Source: Psychromonas antarctica
GTDB lineage: Bacteria; Pseudomonadota; Gammaproteobacteria; Enterobacterales; Psychromonadaceae
Length of the DNA: 64,000 bases
Assembly: GCF_022267535.1 (NCBI RefSeq)
Contig: NZ_JAHNZV010000008.1
Location: 1-64,000 of the forward strand
Direction of reading: 5' to 3'
This document shows, piece after piece, positions 30,120-42,600 of this stretch (positions are counted from its first letter, which is position 1; the number at the start of each line of letters is the position of its first letter). The position numbers were made by a program, and so were the translations under genes. The notes under the pieces were generated by a model. That model was not told where the DNA came from and ran no database searches. It saw only the letters and a list, made by a program, of their open reading frames with translations.

Positions 30120-30812
30120 TCATGCTCCATTAATTTTTTGGGATAGATACAGTTCCGCGAGTTGTAAATCTTCCTGACGAGTCACTTTGAGATTATCACT
30201 TCGTCCTTCGATGATAGTAACAGGCAATCCCGACATTTCCATAGCAGAAGCTTCATCGGTAATCATTTGTGGATCATCGATCTGACTAATCGCCTTAAGC
30301 AATACTTTGTTTTCGAACATTTGCGGTGTCAAAGCATGCCATAAATTTTCACGATCAACCGTGGCGATTATTTGCCCACGTAAATCGCTACGTTTCATGG
30401 TGTCGCGTACTCTGGACGCAAGAATCGCGCCCTGTTTTGAAAACGTCACAGAGGCAATTAACTTATCTATATCAGTGCGCGAAATACAAGGTCTTGCCGC
30501 ATCATGCACTAACACATAAGCGCATTCATCAATCACATTCAGCGCCGACAATACTGAGTCAACACGCGTCAAACCGCCTTCTACGAGTTCTACTTTGGGG
30601 TGTTTGGCGACACTTAGCTGGGTAAACCAGCGATCGTTTTTAGCTATTGAGATAACCACTTTGGTGATATCTGGATGGTTAAGAAAAGGAGCCATACTGT
30701 GTTCAATAATAGTTTTACCTAATAACGACAGGTACTGTTTAGGGATCTCTGCCGCGACACGTTTGCCAAGGCCCGCAGCCGCAATCACGGCAACTAAATT
30801 TAATTTACTCAT
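30120..30812 (-). CDS. ispD: 2-C-methyl-D-erythritol 4-phosphate cytidylyltransferase
   Basis: The third step of the MEP pathway: transfers CMP from CTP to methylerythritol 4-phosphate. About 230 residues; the nucleotide-binding motif [18 protein letters not shown] lies near the N-terminus, with [10 protein letters not shown] near 105 and [11 protein letters not shown] near 180. The longest frame begins with TTG at 30836 inside ftsB; ATG at 30812 gives the usual N-terminus [14 protein letters not shown] and is preferred. It follows ftsB directly (stop at 30817) and precedes ispF by one base. Confidence 0.95.
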   Translation of the reverse strand: MSKLNLVAVIAAAGLGKRVAAEIPKQYLSLLGKTIIEHSMAPFLNHPDITKVVISIAKNDRWFTQLSVAKHPKVELVEGGLTRVDSVLSALNVIDECAYVLVHDAARPCISRTDIDKLIASVTFSKQGAILASRVRDTMKRSDLRGQIIATVDRENLWHALTPQMFENKVLLKAISQIDDPQMITDEASAMEMSGLPVTIIEGRSDNLKVTRQEDLQLAELYLSQKINGA

Positions 30813-30816
30813 TCGC

Positions 30817-31095
30817 TTAATCTTCTTTTGGGACAATATGGAAAAACGTTTCTCCCTCTTTCACTAAACCTAATTCATTGCGAGCTCGTTCTTCAATAGC
30901 CTGAGATCCTCGCTTCAAATTATCTATTTCTGCAAACATCATCTGGTTGCGTTGTCTGAGATCCGCATTGCTTACTATTACAAGCGCAACTTCTTTCTTT
31001 AACGCAGAGTTGTCCTGTAACCCATTTTTACCAAACCATAAGTGGTATTGTTGCAAAGCTAATAAAGAGAGGAGCACAAACATAAATAAACGCAT
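30817..31095 (-). CDS. ftsB: Cell division protein FtsB
   Basis: A 92-residue bitopic membrane protein of the FtsQLB divisome subcomplex. An N-terminal transmembrane segment (LFMFVLLSLLALQQYHLWFG) is followed by a coiled-coil region (residues about 30-65) and the conserved EERARNELGLVKEGETFF. The frame continues upstream to 31131, but ATG at 31095 has AGAGG ahead and gives the family's usual N-terminus. It heads the ftsB-ispD-ispF-truD-yqaA-nlpD-rpoS run. Confidence 0.93.
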   Translation of the reverse strand: MRLFMFVLLSLLALQQYHLWFGKNGLQDNSALKKEVALVIVSNADLRQRNQMMFAEIDNLKRGSQAIEERARNELGLVKEGETFFHIVPKED

Positions 31096-31524
31096 AGCAA
31101 AAAAACCTCTAAAAAGCACAAAGAAAAACAAGAACGTTATTTTCCCACATTAACTAACAAATTAAAATATGCGGCTAAAAACATAATGATAACGCGCATC
31201 GTCATTACCAGCTGTCTTTATTAATACACTATTCAAGCGTAGGTTTAGTGCAACTATCTGAATTATTGATAGACTTTATTCTTTACTGTGTTTCTAAATG
31301 CTTTTTTTGTAGAGTGCGTCAATAAAGTTGCATAAAAGTTCCAGAAAAAACATTACCGTGATAAAAGTGTGACCTATGTCTTAGTCTTTATCGAGACAAG
31401 CCCCTTATAATGCCGACCAAGTTGATTGGAACTTCAATTACACATTTAGTTGTAATCGCCAATTGGCTCACCTTAGAGTGATGGATTCTCAAATAAAATA
31501 AATAATAGAAATTAAGGAATAGCT
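31096..31524. other. Intergenic region between divergent ftsB and the porin gene
   Basis: About 430 bases with promoters in both directions expected. TATAAT at 31406-31411 is a plausible -10 for the porin, giving a leader of about 110 bases, but the -35 is weak (TTAGTC at a 19-base spacing). TGTGA near 31370 could be half of a CRP site; the other half is poor. I see no MalT-like boxes and no gene. Confidence 0.4.
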
Positions 31525-32697
31525 ATGAAATTTAAAATGCTTTCGGCTGCAGTTGCAGTTGCATTGTTATCAACTAGCGCATCAGCGGTAGACTTTACAG
31601 GTTATGCTCGTTCAGGTGTTGGCGCATCTGCAGATGGTGGCATGATCACTTCAAACAAAGATAAAGTAGGTCGTCTTGGTAATGAGAATGATACTTATGT
31701 TGAGTTAGCTCTAGGTCAAAACCTATATGATGACAGTGGCGTGAAATTTGATATTCACTCTTTAGCTGTGTTTAACCCAGGTCAAAACGCTACAGATTAC
31801 CAATCAGACCAAGAAGTTCTAATCCGAGAAATCTATGCTACAGCAAGTGGTGTACTTGGTTCATCTACACTATGGGCTGGTAAACGTTACTACCAACGTC
31901 ATGACATCCATATTACAGATGATTACTACTGGGCAATTAACGGCGATGGCGCTGGTATCGAAAACATTGCAATTGGTGATACAGCTCTTTCTCTAGCTTG
32001 GTTCCAACGTGGTGGTGCTGATGGCGCTGCGAATACCAACATTTTAGATGCACGCTTAGCGGGCATTCAAATGTGGAAAAACGCATCATTAGAACTAGGC
32101 GTGACTACTTGGATGCCTAATGCAGAGTCTGATGCAAATGACGCATCTACTATGCTAACAGCTGAATACGTTCAAGGTGATTTCTTAGGTGGCTTTAACA
32201 AATTAATCGTCCAAGTCGCAAACCAAGGTCTTGCTAACGGTTTCACTTGGGGAACTGACGGTAGCTGGAATGCCGATGATAGCGATGCTGCTGATGATTC
32301 TAAAGCGTTCCGCATTTACAACTGGGGTGTTGTTAGCCCATCTGAAAAAATCAATGTTGGTTACACATTAGGTTTTGTTTCTGGCTCTGATTTAACTACT
32401 ACAGATAATGGTGATTTCACTCAATATAATGTTGTTGTACGTCCTCAGTACTCTTGGACTGATAACATGAAATCTCAACTAGAAGTTGGTTACTACAACA
32501 GAGAAGAAGGTACTGCAGATTCTTCAGAAATGAAATTTACTGTTGCACAAACTTGGTCTCCAGCAAGCGGTTTTTGGTCTCGTCCAGAAATCCGTGTTTT
32601 CGCAACTTACTTAGCTGATCTAGAAGATAACGACACTCGTTACAACGGTGAAGACGATGCATTAAGCGTTGGTGTACAAATGGAAGCTTGGTGGTAA
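31525..32697 (+). CDS. lamB: LamB-type maltoporin
   Basis: An outer-membrane sugar porin of 390 residues. A clear signal peptide (residues 1-21, ending ASA) precedes VDFTGYARSGVG, with the Tyr6 of maltoporins conserved in the mature protein. Other family stretches are RLGNENDTYVELALG, LWAGKRYYQRHDIHITDDYYW, GAGIENI and the C-terminal RPEIRVFATY and GVQMEAWW, where the last aromatic residue is the outer-membrane insertion signal. It is about 55 residues shorter than E. coli LamB and lacks the loop-1 cysteine pair. AAGGA precedes the ATG. No maltose or other sugar genes are nearby, so the substrate is uncertain. Confidence 0.9.
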   Translation: MKFKMLSAAVAVALLSTSASAVDFTGYARSGVGASADGGMITSNKDKVGRLGNENDTYVELALGQNLYDDSGVKFDIHSLAVFNPGQNATDYQSDQEVLIREIYATASGVLGSSTLWAGKRYYQRHDIHITDDYYWAINGDGAGIENIAIGDTALSLAWFQRGGADGAANTNILDARLAGIQMWKNASLELGVTTWMPNAESDANDASTMLTAEYVQGDFLGGFNKLIVQVANQGLANGFTWGTDGSWNADDSDAADDSKAFRIYNWGVVSPSEKINVGYTLGFVSGSDLTTTDNGDFTQYNVVVRPQYSWTDNMKSQLEVGYYNREEGTADSSEMKFTVAQTWSPASGFWSRPEIRVFATYLADLEDNDTRYNGEDDALSVGVQMEAWW

Positions 32698-32745
32698 GCC
32701 ACAAAGTTTAAACGCTTAATTTATAAGCCATTAAACTATTGATTA

Positions 32746-32781
32746 AAACCCTTGTCAGGCAACTGACAAGGGTTTTTTTAT
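32746..32781 (+). terminator. Terminator of the maltoporin gene
   Basis: AAAACCCTTGTCAG and CTGACAAGGGTTTT form a perfect 14-base stem with a three-base loop, followed by further T. Confidence 0.95.
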
Positions 32782-33073
32782 GTTGCGCAAAGGATAAGCG
32801 TTTTCATCGTTACAGAACGAACGCCATCACCCTCTATATTGCTTGGTATTATTAATAGCGGGTTATTGACCTTCTTGGTAAACAACGGAGTCCAGTTATT
32901 CAAACCTAGTTGCCTGCCATCCTAAGGCGAGTGATAACCTCTGTATAAAGCATCCCCACAAAAAAACCTAAACGAATTCAAAGATGACAATTATCAACGA
33001 CGTAGACTTGCGAAGTGTGTGTGGATAGTTTTATATGCTTCAAGGAAAATTATTGCTAGTAAAATCAAAAGCT

Positions 33074-33310
33074 GTCAACCACGGAGGGTACGCACACAAA
33101 CTTTTTTTGGGGTTTCTTCGAGTCCTCTTTATAGCGCAGCGGCTGCGTGGTTAGCTTGTTGTTTGTTTGCTGGCAGTCAGGTCAGGCCAAAAATGATTAA
33201 CCACCGAGGTACAAAAGAAAAGGAAGGATAAATCTAAAAACCCAAACCTACCCCGCCTTTGTTTTCTTAGTGTCCTCTGCGCCGCGGCTTCGTGATTAGC
33301 TTTTGTGTTG
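33074..33310. repeat. Two degenerate copies of a CCACNGAGG...CCTCTGCG palindromic repeat
   Basis: Copy 1 (33074-33161) begins AACCACGGAGG and ends TCCTCTTTATAGCGCAGCGGCTGCGTGGTTAGC (parts at 33123-33155). Copy 2 (33194-33310) begins AACCACCGAGG and ends with GTCCTCTGCGCCGCGGCTTCGTG followed by ATTAGC. Each unit is itself an imperfect palindrome. A third related unit lies at 56101. The only open frame here (33019-33231) is a product of the repeat. The rest of 32782-33374 shows nothing. Confidence 0.65.
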
Positions 33311-33374
33311 CTAAGTTAACGAAAAATAGATGTAAATAGTGGCACTGTATCGATTTATTTATCCCTAGCTGAGG

Positions 33375-33941
33375 CTATTTGGCAATTCTCCAAAATAGCA
33401 ATTTATTTTCCAGTTCAGGGAAAAGAGGGCGAATAAATAACTTATAACTGGTGATCAGCCCGACTATCACTTTAATAACAACCATCTGCTCAATACCCAA
33501 AAGATAATAAGCAAATCCGCCAACAAATGCAGATATCAGCATGAAAAATTGAAAAATGAAGATACGTTTGAAACTTAAAGCGATTAATATCAGCACAAAA
33601 TCCAGCCAAGTCAGTAACAAGCCTAATGACGGGTTATCCAAGTAATCATTTAACGCAAAATAGGTGAAGTAAGAAAGCCCCGCTATCATGAGCATAAGCA
33701 CAAGATGCGTTAACTTTTTCGGTGCATCAGTAAAGTCACATAGGTAGCGGTACAAAGTGACACTACCGACGACTAAATTCAATAATACTTTTGGTAATAC
33801 GCCTATCATCACCCCCCACATCACATCATTGGCAACGGACAGAAATGAAGCAAGGCGCATATTTTTCATACCATTAAACAACAATAATAAAATATAGAAA
33901 GCAACACTTGTCCATCCCATTATCTCTACTAACAAATCCAT
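33375..33941 (-). CDS. Integral membrane protein, possibly YgjV-like
   Basis: A 188-residue protein with six or seven hydrophobic segments and very few charged residues outside short loops. The N-terminal part (GWTSVAFYILLLLFNGMKNMR) and the following ASFLSVANDVMWGVMIGVLP are reminiscent of the YgjV-type inner-membrane proteins of similar size, but I am not sure of this. No catalytic or binding motif is evident. It stands alone between repeats and the duplicated eno tail, in what looks like an accessory insertion. The function is unknown. Confidence 0.7.
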   Translation of the reverse strand: MDLLVEIMGWTSVAFYILLLLFNGMKNMRLASFLSVANDVMWGVMIGVLPKVLLNLVVGSVTLYRYLCDFTDAPKKLTHLVLMLMIAGLSYFTYFALNDYLDNPSLGLLLTWLDFVLILIALSFKRIFIFQFFMLISAFVGGFAYYLLGIEQMVVIKVIVGLITSYKLFIRPLFPELENKLLFWRIAK

Positions 33942-33970
33942 ACACTACCCCCCTAATACATACTACAGAC

Positions 33971-34026
33971 AAAAAAAATCCCCGAACTAGACGAGGATTT
34001 TGATTCCCACGCAGTACGTGGGAAAA
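33971..34026 (-). terminator. Duplicate copy of the eno terminator pair
   Basis: Two hairpins in tandem: AATCC...GGATT with a T-run on the minus strand (33973-33999), and TTCCCACG/CGTGGGAA (34003-34024). Both correspond to the pair directly behind the intact eno gene. They follow the eno fragment at 34049-34171. Confidence 0.75.
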
Positions 34027-34048
34027 ACTAAAAACTGCTAATTATTAA

Positions 34049-34171
34049 TTATTGGTTTTTAACTTCTTTAAGACCTTTGTAAGGTGCTTTTGAACCTAGC
34101 GCTTCTTCAATACGTAGAAGTTGGTTGCCCGTAGTTAACAAAAAGCAGCAACACGATCAGAACGGCTTAAT
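34049..34171 (-). pseudogene. Fragment of the 3' end of eno (tandem duplicate)
   Basis: About the last 25 codons of enolase ([20 protein letters not shown] and the final residues KNQ plus stop) are repeated here almost without change. The 5' part of the fragment, matching [11 protein letters not shown], carries an insertion of about 14 bases, substitutions and an in-frame stop. It has no start codon and cannot make a product. It lies about 100 bases downstream of the intact gene, in the same orientation, with its own copy of the terminator. Confidence 0.9.
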
Positions 34172-34198
34172 ATGCTTCTAGCCTCAGTAAATCACCGA

Positions 34199-34254
34199 CA
34201 AAAAAATCCCCGTATAAACGAGGATTTATATTCCCACGCAACGCATGGGAAAAA
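34199..34254 (-). terminator. Terminator of eno
   Basis: On the minus strand AAATCCTCG with CGGGGATTT is followed by seven T (34227-34199). A second hairpin, TTCCCACG/CATGGGAA (34231-34252), lies between it and the eno stop codon. Confidence 0.85.
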
Positions 34255-34268
34255 CTAAAAACCGCTAA

Positions 34269-35636
<1,368 letters not shown>

Positions 35637-35683
35637 TTATTTTGCCATTTTTTAACAAACTAAAGTGACCTGGTCAACAAAAA

Positions 35684-37336
<1,653 letters not shown>

Positions 37337-37391
37337 TTAGGAATTAGAAAAAATGAAACTTTTATTCATTGAATAATCAAACTGCAAACAT

Positions 37392-37420
37392 AAAAAAATG
37401 CCCGCTTATATATAAGCGAC
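37392..37420 (-). terminator. Candidate terminator between mazG and pyrG
   Basis: A perfect 16-base palindrome CGCTTATATATAAGCG (37403-37418) followed on the minus strand by GGCA and seven T. It lies in the 307-base gap 37322-37628, which otherwise holds only the expected pyrG promoter, not pinned down. Confidence 0.6.
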
Positions 37421-37628
37421 AAGTTAAGTTGGCAAATTAATTGACTGTCATTACAAATGTGAATTTTGAACATTTAGATGGGGAGGCATTGTAGCAAAAC
37501 CTCTCATTTTCGACAATCCTTTATACCTATTTACTTAAAAACAAAGCACAGTATGACTAATAAATTTATTTTAACCCATTCTGCTTAATTGCTAAAAATC
37601 GACGAGATGGGTTAAGCTGTTGTATTGC

Positions 37629-38465
37629 CTAGCTAGATTGAGACTTATTAAGTTCTTTCTTGACTCTCGTCCAGATCACCTCTAATTCATCAAGCGAACA
37701 ATCACTAAGCTGCTTACCCTGTTTTAAAACCTCCAGTTCGACTAAACGGAAACGTTTTTCAAATTTAATATTCGCTTGTCGCAATACCTGCTCCGGATTG
37801 CATTGCAGATGACGTACCAGATTAATATTCGCAAATAACAGATCTCCGAGCTCATCTTCAATGCGTACCTGCTTTTCTTGTGCCGTTAAATCATCACGAT
37901 TAACTTCCGCTAACACCTCGTCTATCTCCTCTTTAATTTTATCAATAACAGGGGGTAGTGTTACCCAATCAAAGCCCACTGTTGCACAACGTTTTTGAAT
38001 TTTATATGCACGGTTTAATGCGGGCAGTGATAATGGGATATTATCCAGTACGCTGCTCCCTTTATTGTCGGCATCGGCTTTGAGTATGCGCTCTTTCTCT
38101 TTTTCAGCTTCCCAATTGGCGTGCACGGCCTGCTCATCGACAAACTCAGCCTGTGCAAAAACATGCGGATGACGACGCACCAACTTCTCATTAAGGGTGT
38201 CAATAATATCTTCAAAATCAAATAGATTTTTCTCTTTTGCCATTTGTGCATAAAAGATTACTTGAAATAGCAGATCCCCTAATTCCCCTTTTAGATCGAC
38301 AAAATCTTTCTGCTCAATCGCATCTGCAACTTCATAGACTTCTTCGATAGTATGCGCAACAATCGAATCAAAGGTCTGCTTGATGTCCCAAGGGCAGCCA
38401 TTTTCAGGATCCCGTAGTTGCTGCATAATATTTAATAACTCTTCTAAGTTGTTTTTTTTCATCAT
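37629..38465 (-). CDS. mazG: Nucleoside triphosphate pyrophosphohydrolase MazG
   Basis: A house-cleaning enzyme of 278 residues that hydrolyses (d)NTPs to monophosphate and pyrophosphate and can lower ppGpp-related stress signals. Tandem MazG domains: the first with LRDPENGCPWDIKQTFDSI, HTIEEVYEVADAIE and ELGDLLFQVIFYAQMA, the second with FDWVTLPPVIDKIKEEIDEV and EDELGDLLFANINLVRHL; the EExxE/ExxD metal motifs are intact in both. AGGG seven bases ahead supports the first of two adjacent ATG codons. relA, often upstream, is not here; the neighbour is a divergent RND pump. Confidence 0.95.
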   Translation of the reverse strand: MMKKNNLEELLNIMQQLRDPENGCPWDIKQTFDSIVAHTIEEVYEVADAIEQKDFVDLKGELGDLLFQVIFYAQMAKEKNLFDFEDIIDTLNEKLVRRHPHVFAQAEFVDEQAVHANWEAEKEKERILKADADNKGSSVLDNIPLSLPALNRAYKIQKRCATVGFDWVTLPPVIDKIKEEIDEVLAEVNRDDLTAQEKQVRIEDELGDLLFANINLVRHLQCNPEQVLRQANIKFEKRFRLVELEVLKQGKQLSDCSLDELEVIWTRVKKELNKSQSS

Positions 38466-38633
38466 TTCAATGCCCTACTTAATATATTTAAGATTGAATA
38501 TCCACAATAATGGATTTTTGACTTATTGATAACTAAATTAATGATTGAGTTGACCCTATTCGCTTTAAATATTAGAATAATCTAAATTAGCTTTCCCAGT
38601 TAGCACGCTACTATATCTAATAAGGATATAACG

Positions 38634-39659
38634 ATGAATCATTGTATTTTGAATAAATCACCACAATTAATAGCTCTGAGTCTGTTGTTTATCTGTTGGC
38701 GCGCTTTTTCTGCAGATTTGTTAATCGTAAAAAACGATCTAAAAGAACAGCTAGTGGTAATTGATGCGACTATTGAAGCGGTCAATAAAGCGACTTTATC
38801 AGCGCAAACATCGGGCCGTGTCAGGCAAATCTATTTTGATACTAATGATTATGTAACACAAGGCAGCGTTATACTGGAGATAACCAATAAAGAGCAAGGG
38901 GCATTATTGGCAGTGGCCGAAGCGGAGGTTTATCGAACCCAAGCCTTATACAATGAGGCAACGTTAACCTATCAGCGCTATAAAAAACTTTTCCCTAAAG
39001 GGGCGATTTCTCAAGGCCAGTTAGATCAAGCAGAGGCGGCGGCTAAAACCAATAAACAATTAACATTGGCTGCGCAAGCCAATTTAAATAAAGCCAAAGA
39101 ATCTCTCGATTACACCATTATTAAAGCCCCTTATTCAGGCATCGTCACTGCACGCCATGTTGAGGTAGGAGAAACAATTACGCCGGGACAACCTCTTTTT
39201 TCAGGGATGTCCCTACAAAAATTACGTGCAGTAACAGAAATTCCACAACGCCATCTGGAAGCGCTGCGTAAGAATCCTGAGTTTATTATTACCCTCAACG
39301 ATGGTAGCCAACTCGTATCAGATAAAATCACTTTATTTAATTATGCAGATCAGCAATCTCATGCCTTTAAAGTCCGTATCGAACTGCCCGAAACAACTCA
39401 CCTATTACTACCGGGTATGTGGGTAAAGGTGCAATTTGTAAGCGGTGAGCGCCAATCAATAACCATTCCAAGAAGTGCTATTTTAAATAACAATGAACTC
39501 AATGCAGTTTATCGCGATGTTAACGGTAAAGCGTTATTAACACAGGTACGTTTAGGCACAATAGCAGAAGACAGTGTGGAGGTCCTTGCAGGCTTAAAGC
39601 AAGGTGATGTAATCAGTGTCGATGCCTATAAAAAACTGCAACAGTTGGAGTCTAAATAA
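38634..39659 (+). CDS. RND efflux pump periplasmic adaptor (membrane fusion protein)
   Basis: A 341-residue periplasmic adaptor of the HlyD/AcrA class. An N-terminal signal sequence ends near FSA (residue 26). The lipoyl half-motifs are at about 45-75 (TLSAQTSGRVRQIYFDTNDYVTQGSVILEI, in parts) and 160-190 (YTIIKAPYSGIVTARHVEVGETI), flanking an alpha-hairpin. The beta-barrel and membrane-proximal domains follow (LPGMWVKVQFV). AAGGA seven bases ahead of the ATG fixes the start. The stop overlaps the start of the permease gene as TAATG. It would join the inner-membrane permease to an outer-membrane channel encoded elsewhere. The substrate is unknown. Confidence 0.9.
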   Translation: MNHCILNKSPQLIALSLLFICWRAFSADLLIVKNDLKEQLVVIDATIEAVNKATLSAQTSGRVRQIYFDTNDYVTQGSVILEITNKEQGALLAVAEAEVYRTQALYNEATLTYQRYKKLFPKGAISQGQLDQAEAAAKTNKQLTLAAQANLNKAKESLDYTIIKAPYSGIVTARHVEVGETITPGQPLFSGMSLQKLRAVTEIPQRHLEALRKNPEFIITLNDGSQLVSDKITLFNYADQQSHAFKVRIELPETTHLLLPGMWVKVQFVSGERQSITIPRSAILNNNELNAVYRDVNGKALLTQVRLGTIAEDSVEVLAGLKQGDVISVDAYKKLQQLESK

Positions 39660-42600
39660 TGACTAATCAACTGCATATATCCGGCAAGATAGCCCGTTAT
39701 TTTCAAGGTGCGGCAATCACTCCGCTGCTTGCGATTGTTGGTTTGTTATTAGGGTTTTTCGCTATTATAGTCACCCCCAAAGAGGAAGAGCCACAAATTG
39801 ATGTGACCTTTGCCGATATTTATATCCCTTTCCCCGGCGCATCACCTAAAGAGGTTGAAAACTTAGTAACCATCCCCTTGGAACAAGTTATTTCGGAAAT
39901 AAAAGGTGTCGATACCAGCTACTCTTTTTCTCAACCTGATGGTGCGATGATCATCGTCATTTTCGAAGTCGGTAAAGAGCGCAACGATGCCATTGTTAAT
40001 CTTTATAATCAGATTTATTCCAATATGGATAAACTGCCCTTACATGCAGGTATTGGCCAGCCATTAATTAAAGCACGATCGATTGATGATGTACCTATTT
40101 CCGCGGTAACGCTTTGGTCTAAAGATAAAAACGTCAGCGCACAACAATTAACTGAAGTTGCACACGGACTTGAAAGTGAACTGCAGCATATTGATGGTAC
40201 ACGTGATATCTACACCATTGGCGGACATTTATTGACCGTTAATATCCGCATAGATCCTGCTAAAATGAATACTTTTGCAGTCAGTTATGATGCCATTAAT
40301 CAAGTGTTAGCCAGTAATAACGCCAGCTCTCCCATCGTTTCTTTAGTACAAAATAATCAACAAATAAAAGTACAAACCGGACAATTTTTAAAGAATATTT
40401 CTGAAATAAAAAAACTGCTTGTTTCTGTTAATCAAGGTTTTCCAGTTTATCTCGAGGATGTCGCCGATATTACCCTCGCCGCTGATATCCCAAATGAAAA
40501 TGTTTGGCATGGCGAAAACGGTCAATTATACCCGGCTGTCACCGTGGCTATTGCTAAACAGCCAGGCAAAAACGCAGTGGATGTAACCCAAGCGATTGAA
40601 AAAAGAATTAATGAAATACACAATGTGCTAATCCCAGATAATATACAAGCCACTATCTCTCGAGATTACGGCGTAACCGCTAAGAATAAATCTGACACAT
40701 TAATTGGTAAACTTATCTTCGCTACCAGCGCAGTGATTATTTTAGTATTAGTCACGATGGGGTGGCGCGAGGCGATCGTTGTCGGCGTGGCTATCTCCAT
40801 CACCTTAACCATTACCCTCTTCGCCTCTTGGGCTTATGGTTTTACCCTTAACCGCGTTTCTCTCTTTGCCCTGATTTTCTCAATAGGGATTCTCGTCGAC
40901 GATGCAATAGTAGTCGTTGAAAATATTCACCGTCATATGAAACTCAGTAACGACAAACTCAGTGTGATCATTCCTATTGCAGTGAACGAAGTCGGCGGCC
41001 CCACTATTCTAGCGACATTCACGGTGATCGCAGCGCTATTACCCATGGCATTTGTGACCGGTTTAATGGGGCCTTATATGAGCCCTATCCCAATTAATGC
41101 CAGTATGGGAATGCTTATTTCTCTGGTAGTGGCTTTTATTCTTTCACCTTGGCTAAGCAGTAAACTACTTAAACATCCCGCCAGCGCAAGAGCCCAAGAA
41201 ACGCAAGAGAGCCAAATCGAAAATGATAAAAATAATTTTATGGCGCGTTTATTTAAGCATTTGATTGGCCCTTTTATTCTCGGTAGCAAAGCTAAATTAG
41301 CGCGTTGGTTACTCTTTTTAGGTGTATTACTACTGATCCTTTTATCCCTTCTACTGCCATTCAATAAGCTAGTCGTGATGAAAATGCTGCCTTTTGATAA
41401 TAAATCGGAATTTCAAATACTAGTGGATCTACCCGAAGGAAGTCCGGTTGAGATGACACAGCGCCTACTCATTGAACTAAGCGATGTCGTTACAAAAATC
41501 CCCGAGCTAAAAGATTTTCAACTCTACGCTGGCACAGCAGCTCCAATTAATTTTAATGGTTTAGTTCGCCATTATGATATGCGCGCGACACAGGAGCTAG
41601 GCGATATCCAAGTTAACTTAATTGATAAAAAGGAGAGAAAACGCAATAGTCATGAAATAGCAATGAGTGTCCGTGAAAATTTGCAAACAATCGCTAAACT
41701 TTATAATGCCAACCTAAAAGTCGTTGAAGTACCGCCGGGTCCACCTGTCTGGTCACCGATTCTCGCTGAAGTCTATGGCCCCAATCAAGCAATTCGAGAG
41801 AAAACTGCCACGCAATTAAAAAACCTGTTTATCGAAGCCGATAATGTCGTTGATATCGATATTATGTTCCCGGAAGATCAACCCAAATGGCAAGTAAAAA
41901 TAGATCGCGCTAAGGCAAGTCGTTTTGGCGTTCCTTATGCCAATATTGTCGATGCGGTCACCACCTCAGTCGGAGGGAAAGAAATCAATATTTTGCATAG
42001 TGATCAACAGAAATATGCGATACCAATTCGCCTGCAACTTAAAGAAGGTGAAAAGGTCAATTTAGAGCAAGTCTTAAACCTTAAATTATCCAGTCAAACG
42101 GGTCAGTTAATTGCGCTTTCAGAAATGGTCAGCATTAAAAAAGTACTCATGGATAAACCGATTATGCACAAAAACATGATTCCTATGATCATGGTAACTG
42201 CAGATATGACCGGGGAATTAGACAGTCCGTTGTATGGTATGTACGCGATCTCAGATCAAATAAAAACACTTGGCCTCGATATCCAACAGTATTTTATCCA
42301 CCAGCCAAACGGCACCAGTGAAGTTGCCATACTTTGGGATGGTGAGTGGAAAATAACCTATGAAACTTTCCGAGATATGGGAATTGCTTATGCGATAGGA
42401 ATGATACTAATTTACCTTTTAGTGGTTGCTCAATTTCGTTCCTACATCGTGCCAATCATTATTATGGCCCCTATTCCCTTGACCATTATTGGCGTTATGC
42501 CCGGCCACGCACTTTTAGGACAGCAATTTACCGCAACCTCGATGATAGGCATGATTGCCTTGGCCGGTATTATTGTGCGTAATTCAATTTTGTTAGTGGA

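Noticed and set aside
31360..31390. Possible CRP site upstream of the porin
   Set aside because: Only one half (TGTGA) matches; the second half is poor, so I did not list it as a site.
33019..33231. Plus-strand open frame of 70 codons
   Set aside because: It runs through the palindromic repeats and its translation is a by-product of them.
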